Assembly (NCBI GenBank): GCA_020091685.1
Contig: CM034613.1
Location: 509,710 to 573,709 of the forward strand
Direction: 5' to 3'
DNA length: 64,000 nt
DNA from: Lutjanus erythropterus
Lineage: Eukaryota > Chordata > Actinopteri > Lutjaniformes > Lutjanidae
This document shows, one piece after another, positions 38,501-47,122 of this stretch (positions are counted from its first letter, which is position 1; the number at the start of each line of letters is the position of its first letter). The notes under the pieces were generated by a model. The model was not told where the DNA came from. It saw only the letters and a program-made list of their open reading frames with translations, and ran no database searches. A program made the position numbers and the translations under genes.

Positions 38501-41500
38501 CATTGTGAATACTTTTTACGCCATCACACAGAGACATTAAGATGGACAGAGTGGAGCAACGATCAGCTGTTACAAACAAGAGCAGCTGAGTGACACACAA
38601 CACAGCATTAGTTCAACCAACTCTGTGCTGAAGAAACTAACTCTACCCAGACTTTTCACCTTAAAAAATCTGTACTTGCTCTGCATCTTACAAAGTGATG
38701 TTTCCTAACAGCTAACAGTGCAGCAGAGAGGCTACTCTCACTGCTGGAGGCATAACATTAATAACATCGCACACAGCAGAGTACTCCACTCCCCCCTCAC
38801 TTGTCATACAGGCAGGAGACAGTATGATGCTTTCAAATTGATTAATTCATTAATTGATGCCACTAACTTTTTAAAATAAACTGCCAATTAGGTTTCATAT
38901 TGAATTTCAGGGAAACTGAAGCAACAGGCTGAAAATTGTGTCTCCTTTTCATCCAGTCGAGAAAAGATTCTGAAACAAATCGGACAAAAAGATTCCCTGC
39001 CTTAAATGTAACATGTGCATCATGTTTACTTCTTAACTAGGCTATTTCTTGACTTTTGGTGAGGATGGCTGATTGTAGCAGCTGCAGATGGTTACAACCT
39101 GACTGATGCCCCCTGACTTTACATTTTCATGTGATGTATCAAGAATCGTTTCATCATCGAATCATAGCTCTCTAAATCAGAATCTAATCTAATCATGAGG
39201 TACCCTGAGATTCCCACCCCAAATTTTGAGCGTGTCCTAATTAATGACAGTCTGTCCAGTTAGAGAATCTGGATTTCTGATCTGGACTGTTTGGCTAAAC
39301 TTACCAGGAAGATGGTTGTTTTAGGATGTGGGTCACTAAGCTATTTAATGTCTAAAATTCTATACATTACGTTTGGGGGCTGCAAACATTTCTATTGACG
39401 TCATGGTGAATAAAATCATTCAGTGTATCAATATATCATCAATACATGTTTCTTGTATGTTTTAATTTATTTTAATTATTTAAAAGAAAAGAAAGAAACT
39501 GCCTATAAGTGCACCATTAATGCATCATATCTGTGAAACTGTCATTGAACCTGTCGTGTTAAATAAATACTAGAGTTGAGTACTTGAGCAGTCACAGCTC
39601 AATAACATGAATTTCAGAAGTTGGCAAAATACTGGGATGAAACTCTTGTCTGTTGTCTGGTTGATGTGCTCTCTAGAAGCTGGTATCTGTAATATTTACA
39701 CTCAGTCAATGATGAAAAAAGCAAAGATGGTGTAAAAAGACAACCTTAATAAAGAATCACTGACATGGACACTTCCAGCTGTCCAGGAGAAATAACTGCA
39801 GCACTGTGACAGTTTAAGATTAAACAATTTTACCTTTTGTAGACAATCTTGAGGTCTCTCCATTCTAGAAAGCTGCACATCTTTGGTTTGCGGGCGAGCA
39901 CTATCTGCATCAGCTCTCTGACCATCTTCTTCTTGTCGCGCTCCGCAGTGGCTGTGTACCACTTCTGCAGCCGCAGCTTGCCCTGCCGGCTGAACAGCAG
40001 CATGAAACGCATCTGCAAACAGGACAGAGACACAAATCAGTCAAGACAAGAAGAGACGGAGCAGTCTGTCCAGAGTCTCTGATACAGCTGCATAGGATTG
40101 AGGCGGACATTAAATTTGACATGGTTTTAACTGTATAGCCTGTTCTATCATCACCCTCTCAGCTGATATATAATATAAACTGTATACTAACTATATAAAC
40201 TGATAATAGCCTACTGCGCAGGAACATTTTATTCACAGGAAAAAAAACCCTTTGGCATGCATGAATATCAAGACATACTGCACTGACTCTGGGATGATGA
40301 CAGCTTTAATAAAACTCATGCAGGTACTTTACCACCTACTAGTTACTTTACTTACATCTGCCTGCTAACAGTCTTGCACTCTATGGTCTTTATGACAAAG
40401 AAAGAATGTGGGGGAGGTGTGGTTTCTGTTTGTTTTACAGCACCAGGATACTTGGAAGGAGGATATATAAATATTTGTCGAGAAGCTATTTTGGAATGGA
40501 TCTATTTGTTTAGTGCAAAGAACTTTGTGTTGTAAATGAATGACCAAAGCAACTGTTCAACATTCTGCATTAGTCTTTTGAATTTGGACTGCATGGCCGA
40601 TGTATGGGGACAGCTGAGTCATTCAGTAGAACACTGAGGCTTCACAAGTCTGTTAAAAACACTGTGTAATGGAAGGCCTTCAAAAAAGAAAAGCACCAGA
40701 ACCATTTTTAGTTTGGCCCTTGTTCTCTTTTCTACACTGACCTCAAGTGAGTCTGGGGAAATGCCAATCACTGAGCCAGCCTTTCTGATCATCTTAATGA
40801 TCCTGTTTTTATCATCCGCAGTGATGCTGCCCCCTCAGCAGAGCACAGCATAAAAGAGGACACTGGCTCAGATTTCCTGATTGAAAAATTAGAAAAAGCT
40901 TCTTGCTGATATCAAATAGGCTTGGGTGGTATCTATTTTTTCATACCTTCCAGACATTTTACCAGGGTATATGGTATTATGATGGTATTTATGTAAAGCA
41001 GCTCAACTTGTCTCTATTCCATTGCAGACAGTACTCCCTCAGCGTGGGCGGAGCTGACTGTCATATATCCACGCTGTTCCTGCAGTTGAGAAACAATACA
41101 CACACAGCCACTGTTCTTCACTAACCAACTCAAACCTACACTATACATACACTGGTAGACCAGCAACTTCTCTGCTCACCTTTTCCTTCCCTCAGCGCAC
41201 ATTCACCGTCACTCTCTGACACCAGAGACAGTAATTACTCTGCCACTCGTCCTCTCTCTCACTCTCCAGAATAACACACCCACTCTGCTACTCTTATCTG
41301 ACCAGTCAGCGGTCTGCAGTGCTTGTTGGCTCACCTTTATCACCACGACTAAATCCAAAATACCCCCAAACAGGGACAGAGCCATTTTTCTTTTTGTACT
41401 AGTTATTCCTGTAACTTTACCCCCCAGACCCCATGTTTCTCAGCTCAGCTGCATTGCCTTGTCCACCAGTAGAGAGACTGACCTCTTGTGACGTGTGCTG

Positions 41501-44500
41501 TGCACTATAACACAACACCTCAATACAGCCTCTCTGTATCAGCCTCATTGAAAGAGGACTGTGTATTTTTGGCAGGATTTCTTAACACCCTGGTATACCA
41601 TAATACCTTTATAATCCCCAAGCCTAATGACAAAGGAGCCCTCTTGATTACAACATCAGTGCTCTTTTTCTAATTTAATTCACTGTTGAGGTAAATGCCA
41701 TTTGTAAGACTGGATGATCACTATATGCTGCCTAGGGCTGGATGGCGGTTGTCATTTTTTTTTCTTTTTGAGGGGGTGATTTTTGGGGTGATATCTGTTA
41801 TTTTTAGACTTGCACCGATTAATTGGCAATACTCGGAATCGGGCCGGTTTTCACGTGACGGGCCCTGACCGGTGACTGGCCGGTCAGCATCACAAATCCG
41901 ATTCTGTGCTGGTCATTGTCACACACGTGTTCTGCACGATGGTCACGTCATGTGCGCAGCAGACAAACTGACCGTGATATCAACACAGCGCTGATAACAG
42001 CTACACACTCAGACACATGCTTGCATGAAGCTGGTGTCAGCGACAAATTCCAAGAACAGGATGAAAAGAAAACAGTCTACAACGAGACACAGCAGCTGTC
42101 AATGTCGCAGAACAGCCGTAAACTCTCTAGCTCTTCGTGCTAATGTTAGCCAGCAGCAGACTGCTGTTCACAGAGGGACAGTTAAAATCTCACCTCCTGT
42201 TCTGGCTGAAGAATAAACAACCTGAGTTGATGTGTCTCCTCAAGCATTTTCTCATCCAGACTGGTTTAACTTCTGTGTCTGTTTTTCTCACAGCAACGTT
42301 TTACTGCAGCAAACTGTTGCACCACGTCAGTCTCTGGTTTGTTTACATCTGCTTCTACAGGAGATCACGTGAAATCGCGTCCCGTGAAATCCTGCGAGAT
42401 TCCATGATCTTGCAAGATCACGTTCACCCTAGGGTTGTCACGATACCAGAATTTCAGTAGTCAATACCAATACCTGTGAATTTTCACGATTCTCGATACT
42501 AATGCGATACCACGATTAAAAAAAAAAAAAAAAAAACACAAACGCAGAAACTCTGCTACTGCCCTATTCAGCTTTTTTGCCTCAGTTGAATTCGAGTCAT
42601 ATTTTCTGTGCCTTTCAAAAGCTTCAGTGATTTTTGGCTGTGTTAGTGTGCGACTTTCCTCCTGCTTCTCCTGGTCTGGCTCACACTGATACTGTAAAGG
42701 AAAAAAAAACTTTTAGTTTAAATAACATAAGAGACTGTCAGACAGCATCTCATCATGACACCTTACGTATAATGACGCAGACCGTATCGTTACATTACAT
42801 AACGTCATCTACACGAGGGAACGACTGAGCGAGAGAGTCGAAGCCTGCACGGCTGCGCTTCAGCTGACTCTCATGCCAAAATGACGGAACGTAGCAGGCA
42901 TATTCGGGTTAACGTATAACGTAACAGTGACAACAGTGATAGTAAACGGAAACTCACTCACTTTGAATTCTCTAAACAAGTCGGGGTGCCTGTCTTTGAG
43001 GTGTTTGGCCAGGTTTGATGTGCTTCCTCCTTTCGTTTGAAAACTTCTGAGGCACTGCTCCGTATTCATCCGCCTCGAATGCAAAATATTTCCACACACG
43101 ACTCTTAGTACCCGTCTTGTCGACGAGCCGACGTGTTGTGCCACTCTCACTTGCTGAAGCTATTTTTTTCTAAGACGGCAGGTTTTATTCTTCAGCGCCA
43201 CTGACTGCTCCGTGCTGCTCACACGCGTATAATGCCCCCTGTCAGTTCCGCCAAGAATCGACACGGCTCGCCGAGGGAGAAGCAGTATATTCGGTTCTGA
43301 CGGTACCAGAAAAAAGCAAGTATCGAATTATTTTTTTCGTGTTGGTATTGAATTGGTATCGGAAGTATCGGTTCTTGTGACAACCCTAGTTCACCCAATT
43401 GATAATCTTAATATAAAACCATAAAAAGGCCTGGGTGTAACCTGGAGGACTTTGGAGAAAATTTAAATAGTATGTAATGAATATTTAATAGTCAGTGTCT
43501 TATTATGAACATCCAATTTAATTTTTACAAGAAAAGTTGCAAAAATGTTTGTGAATGCTGTCAATTACAGTTCTTAGAAAGACTGAAAATCGGAATCAGC
43601 CAAAATCGGAATTGGTAGGTCAGACCCTTCAAAAAATCGGAAATCGGAATAGTTCAAGAAAATTGAAATCAGTGCATCTCTCATCTCTCAGTTATTTTAT
43701 TTTGTTAATGTAATGGTCTGCAGAGTGACAGCAACACTCTCATCCAGCAGTACAAGACACACCCACTCAGCCAGAGCCAAGCGCTCTGATTGTGGCAGAT
43801 TTAACTTCAAAATTGTGAAGAACTGTTGAAACACAAAGTCTGCAATTCAACAGAGAAGAAAAAAGAGGCAGCTTCTCTTTTCTAGATGATGATTGTGGAT
43901 TTTATTGGTTAAAATGACTCTCACAAGCAGATTTCATAAGTGTAGTTGGCTAATGTGAAGGCTAACTCCCTGAGACGCCTGAGAAGTCTCAGCTAATGTT
44001 TTAATGTTTCCATCTGACATGTTTTAAAACTAGAACTCTGTGAAAATGTATGAATGTGTAAAGTTAGCTAGCAGCTGTGTACATGATATAATGTTAATGC
44101 TAATAGGCTGAGGCTAAATCTAGCTTACATATCAGGAAACATGTGTCAGACAGTGAAATACAGGAACTACATCTACATGGCAGATGACAGAAATACACTC
44201 ATTAATATGGGAAAAGGAAGTGCAGGGACCCAATTAGTACAGCAGATCTTGAGATGGGTCACCCAGCCAGACCAGCCGGACCACAATCGCAGAAGAGAGC
44301 AGGGATAAGAGTTAAACTAACCCAGCTAAGACTTGAGACAGCAAGCCAGAGAGACACGCATCACCGTTGACCCACTTTGATTTTGCACCAGCCCACATCC
44401 TCCTCAAACCCACACAGAACAAATGCAGATGCAGTGATGTCTAACAAATTTCGCTTGAGGTAAAGTTTCTGCAGCTAGTATGTTACAACAGATGAAGACA

Positions 44501-46648
44501 GAGTTTAAGGGCTTGTGGCAGGGGCAGGGCCTTTCTATGTGTAGTTCTCCTTCTGTTCTCATGGGTTCTCTGGGTACTCCGGCCTCCTCCCACAGTCCAA
44601 AGACACGCAGCATAATAGATTAATTTATAACTCTAAGTTACCCATAGGTGTGAATGTGAGTGTGAATGGCTGTTTGTTTCTATGTGTGTCCAGGGTGTAC
44701 CCCGCCCTCACCCAGTGTCTGCTGGGATAGGCTCCAGCCCCAACACTCCCCAACCACCACTGGATTTACACCCCTAGAACAAACGCAAACTGTTGAGACA
44801 AAGAAGGACCCCTTTGGGATGAGCAATTTGTGGGACTAATTGGACTTCTTCTGGCCTGCACATTCTATATAATAGTAACAAGATATAATTGTACCAAGCA
44901 TAAAATTTACCTTGTCTCTACATGATTAAAAATTGATAAAATAATTCAGCTCCCTGTTTTTGAGGTTCTTCGCCTGTTAAGATGTCAACTCAGGTCACTC
45001 AGTACAGTGCAGTACTTTGCAAGGAAACCTGAAAATAATATTTGGATGTAACCCCTTTGTAACCACCAACATTTTGATTAGCAAGTGCAATTTAATTACA
45101 TATTTTTCTCAGTAACTGTAACAGATTACAATTGCATTTAGACCTATTTTGTAATTTAATTACATGTAAGTAATTACTCCCCAACATTGCTAGGAGGTAG
45201 GCCTTATTTTTAGCCTAGCGGTTGTTTTTGACTGATGACCCCTACCAAATGGTTAAGAGGAGTGGACAATCAACAATCAATGTAGGTAATATAAAGGTTT
45301 TATATATTATATAGCACATTACAGTGTCTGGTCTCATATTTCATAAAGTTCACAAAGCACCAGTTAATTACATGAAACTCCTGACCTGTGGTTGATTTTT
45401 AAATGTAGTTTTCATTTAATGTTACATAATAACTACAGTTATTCTAAACAGGCAGAGCGCTACAGTTGACTGGCTGGCTCTATATTGTAACTGTAAAAGA
45501 TTACAATTGTATTTATTTAGTAACATATTTACATATACATAGTTCCATGTACATAGATACTCCCCAACACTGCTTGAAGTTAAGCCTTGTTTTTGCCTTG
45601 CAGTTGCTGATGACTTGTACCCCCTTACACATTTTTCAACGTTTTGCCAAAATTTGTGAATCAATGCAACCACAAGAGGTCCTAGAGCATAAAGTCATAA
45701 ATGTGCACAAAAAAACATTAGGCTGATGGGTCCAGTACAACAGAAGATTAGCTGCAGACAAGCTCAGACACACAAGACAGATCACATGATGGCTTATGCC
45801 TGGTGGAGATAATGAATATGATTTATGTAGGGAAGATAAGCAAATGACTTTACTTAAGCTATCACGCTGACATTTATTTCTCTAAAATCAGCTTGCTTCA
45901 TGTTTGACTAGATGGTTCCCAAATGATTGTTAATGACTGATAAACAATTGTGGGGTTGGGTAAGGGCATGACCGTCTTTCAGCTTCTGAAGGGGGACTTT
46001 AAAAAAAACTAATCTTAACTAGCTAAATCTGAAGTTATCTGCCAGCCATTATAGCCAGTGAAATTAAAGAGCACAAGGACCATTTACATACACTATGTTT
46101 CCACATATGTGGTGTACAAATACATTTAAACAGCCGTTCAAGAGTAAATTGGATGAATTATTTTACCTAGTCTAATAATTGAACAGTTACTATACATTGT
46201 AATTAACAATCATTCAGGACTGTTTAATAAAGCTGAATGTTGGGAGTCTGTCGCTGAATAACAGTCATCTAACTGTCAGCTCCACTGTTGACACTGACTA
46301 CAACCTAAGGCTAAACTCATTAGCTTACCTGCGCCGATGAAGCTCGACAATTATTCAGATCTTAACTGGTCTGCCATGTTCAATTTTAACATCACTGACT
46401 GTCATTCAGATGGAGCTAACAATCCACGGGCCACACGCTGACAGAAAGCTCTGCAGTGTCACACACACACGGGACTATTTGACACATTGTGCTGTTATTT
46501 GGCCTGTTAGCTCGCAGGCTACGCTGACAGAGCCAGGTGAAGGCAGCGCAGGTGGACACTTCCTGAAATCATACACCTTGCTAGCATTAGCAACCTAGCA
46601 CCTAGCTCCTGTCTTTTTTTTAACCACAGAGAGGCAGTAACTCACCAT
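26523..46648 (-). CDS. ap1s1: AP-1 clathrin adaptor complex sigma-1A subunit, 158 aa, five exons
   Basis: Small chain of the AP-1 adaptor, which sorts cargo into clathrin vesicles at the trans-Golgi network and endosomes. Coding exons on the minus strand are 46646-46648 (ATG only), 39834-40012, 30294-30402, 30038-30175 and 26523-26570. All junctions are GT-AG and lengths sum to 477 bp, exactly 158 codons plus stop, as in mammalian AP1S1. Exon 2 gives [20 protein letters not shown] and [19 protein letters not shown]. Exon 3 gives [20 protein letters not shown]. Exon 4 carries [20 protein letters not shown]. The end [15 protein letters not shown] is typical of sigma-1A rather than the AP1S2 ending. 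The split initiator (ATG directly followed by GTGAGT) is a family feature. Introns are 6.6, 9.4, 0.12 and 3.5 kb; the large ones are full of transposons. Confidence 0.95.
26792..27359 (+). mobile_element. hAT-Ac-like element with BED finger fragment
   Basis: Termini TAGGGATGTGTCACTG and GGAACATCCCTA. The plus frame at about 26800-27045 reads [20 protein letters not shown], then [20 protein letters not shown]. This is a BED zinc finger (C-x2-C, H-x3-5-H) as found in ZBED and hAT-Ac transposases. Nothing of the catalytic domain remains. It sits in AP1S1 intron 4. A second copy is at 34580 and a deleted one inside 18764-19426. Confidence 0.75.
27839..28826. mobile_element. hAT element with perfect TSD, TAGTGATG termini
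   Basis: Perfect 8-bp duplication GTAAAGTG at 27831-27838 and 28827-28834. Termini TAGTGATGTGTCGG and CCCATCACTA are followed by repeated AGAGCCGGCTCTTT blocks inside both ends (near 27870, and 28755 to 28812). Short internal frames lack a recognisable transposase. It is a non-autonomous element in AP1S1 intron 4. Confidence 0.85.
29290..29960. mobile_element. Decayed interspersed repeat of the CAGTCCCTCC type
   Basis: It shares wording with the window's far end: TTTTCCGCAAATTTGACCAAT here corresponds to TTTTCTGCAAATTTGATTAAT at 63598-63618. The GGAGGGACTGCA here is complementary to CAGTCCCTCC at 63520-63529. It looks like an old TIR element. There is no coding remnant that I can support. 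Confidence 0.4.
30403..33767. other. AP1S1 intron 2, proximal part
   Basis: No gene inside. It includes a hAT-end fragment at about 31640-31715 (GATACTGCCCAAGTCTAAT, related to the element at 40917), the MITE at 31960-32275 and a short GT tract near 32830-32860. Confidence 0.6.
31960..32275. mobile_element. hAT-type MITE (GCTGCAACAATTAATCAATT)
   Basis: Left end AAGCTGCAACAATTAATCAA and right end AACTATCGTTAGTTGCTGCC are inverted, with AT-rich subterminal arms. A related right half is at 51745-52010 and relatives lie at 4392-5400. Confidence 0.75.
34220..35930 (+). pseudogene. Old L1-clade LINE ORF2 3' end, split by a hAT
   Basis: The left part translates, with stops, to [20 protein letters not shown], then [11 protein letters not shown]. 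The right part (about 35385-35755) gives [20 protein letters not shown] and [15 protein letters not shown]. This is the usual C-terminal region of fish and vertebrate L1-type ORF2. Several stops and frame changes show it is long dead. It ends with ATTAATAAAATCTAAGTGTC and a short A run near 35920. It belongs to a different, older subfamily than the LINE at 46952. Confidence 0.7.
34580..35384 (+). mobile_element. hAT-Ac-like element, second copy, inserted in the LINE fragment
   Basis: It opens TAGGGATGTGCGCAATTAGT and closes near AGACTAAATTAAATTTTGCA, then AATTAGATACGAATAT. The BED-finger segment of 26792-27359 is recognisable (ATTTGGCAGTGTTTTAATCT, then GAATGTAGACTG), but the second Cys codon of C-x2-C is lost to a stop. 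A (GCT)n run lies at about 34972-34991. Confidence 0.65.
36574..37579. other. AP1S1 intron 2, unassigned part
   Basis: AT-rich with AATAAATCAATCAATAAAT-type simple sequence near 36812-36840. No gene is seen. Confidence 0.4.
37580..39220. mobile_element. TIR element carrying a nested fold-back MITE
   Basis: Left end TAGGGGTGAGAGAAATATTT with ATCGATTC blocks, right end TCATCGAATCATAG, then GATTCCCACCCC. These are inverted in wording and mark an element of about 1.6 kb in AP1S1 intron 2. The fold-back MITE at 37678-38296 inserted into its left arm. No transposase frame is seen. Confidence 0.55.
37678..38296. mobile_element. TTAA-flanked fold-back MITE, copy 4
   Basis: TTAAAGGGATAGTTCACCCA to TTTTTGGTAAACTATCCCTT plus TAA, with long complementary arms containing the ACAAAACACTGCTGG word. 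It is nested inside 37580-39220. Confidence 0.9.
40917..41626. mobile_element. hAT-type MITE ending TAGGCTTGGG
   Basis: Left end TAGGCTTGGGTGGTAT and right end ATAATCCCCAAGCCTA are inverted; inner TGGTATA and CATACC blocks are also mirrored. Flanks ATATCAAA and ATGACAAA are an imperfect 8-bp duplication (6/8). Non-coding, in AP1S1 intron 1. The fragment at 31640-31715 is a relative. Confidence 0.7.
41812..43680. mobile_element. Large non-autonomous hAT-like element, copy B, interrupted
   Basis: It opens TTGCACCGATTAATTGGCAA with CCGGTTTTCACGTGACGGGC, then CTGACCGG-rich sequence, and closes with AATCGGAATCAGCC, then ATCAGTGCATCTCTCATC. It is the inverted relative of 33768-36573 and is interrupted by the hAT at 42430-43388. 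It lies in AP1S1 intron 1. Confidence 0.65.
42430..43388 (-). mobile_element. hAT element with perfect TSD and decayed BED finger
   Basis: Perfect 8-bp duplications GTTCACCC at 42422-42429 and 43389-43396. Termini TAGGGTTGTCACGATACC and CTTGTGACAACCCTA. The minus frame at 42860-43150 includes [20 protein letters not shown], then [11 protein letters not shown]. This has the N-L-x2-H-L-x3-H end of a BED zinc finger, with the second Cys of C-x2-C replaced by Ser. No catalytic domain is present, so it is non-autonomous. Confidence 0.85.
43681..44560. other. AP1S1 intron 1, unassigned part
   Basis: No gene or clear repeat is seen. Confidence 0.4.
44560..44760. mobile_element. Fish retroposon 3' fragment
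   Basis: The ordered words TGGGTACTCCGGCCTCCTCC, then CACAGTCCAAAGACACGCAG, GTGAATGTGAGTGTGAATGG and TGTCCAGGGTGTACCCCGCC, then TGGGATAGGCTCCAGCCCC match a very common fish retroposon segment. I recognise the repeat but do not assign it to a named family. No coding. Confidence 0.7.
45060..45575. mobile_element. Two partial copies of the CAGTGTTGGG TIR family
   Basis: Two segments (about 45060-45190 and 45475-45575) share AACTGTAA-AGATTACAATTG and end TACTCCCCAACATTGC and TACTCCCCAACACTGC. They are relatives of 23522-24075, in AP1S1 intron 1. Confidence 0.55.
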
Positions 46649-46900
46649 TTTGTCGGATTTTTTTTAAGCTATTGCGACGTTACAAACGAACTCTCCGTCT
46701 ACACCGCCCGGTCCGGTCCAACGTAAAGGAACAAGCCACAGCTAACGCTGACAGTCCATGTCTGTGACAGATACTGTACCACTGACACTACACTGAACCT
46801 GAACCCATTCACGGCTACACTCAGCTGTTCCGCCTCTACTGAGCATGCGTGCTGTGACACTCCATGGAAGCCCTGAGTTTTGCCTGTCAGGAAACACCTG
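46649..46900 (-). promoter_or_regulatory. ap1s1: AP1S1 5' UTR and TATA-less promoter region
   Basis: The block upstream of the initiator is relatively rich in CpG (GCGACGTTACAAACG, CACCGCCCGGTCCGGTCC). It has no TATA box and contains an NRF1-like GAGCATGCGTGC at about 46851-46862, as expected for a housekeeping adaptor gene. The transcription start is not determinable. The LINE insertion at 46952 begins only about 300 bp upstream of the initiator. Confidence 0.5.
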
Positions 46901-47122
46901 AACTCTGCGATATTTACGGAAGCCATTTCAGTAAAAGAAAGTCCTCATGGTGCACCTTCATAAATATAAAAGCACGTTATTGTGCTTAACTTTTAAACTA
47001 ATACGGTGCTGATCTCAACAGTTGTTTTGTTACTTATCAACACTACGGTTTAATATTTAACCAAGACTTATATAGGTTTTGGTTCTTTTGTCTTTTCTAT
47101 ACACAGTTTTTATTGTTTATTA

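Noticed and set aside
39910..40122. Minus-strand frame overlapping AP1S1 exon 2
   Set aside because: It is out of frame with the conserved sigma-1A reading and crosses the acceptor at 40013-40014.
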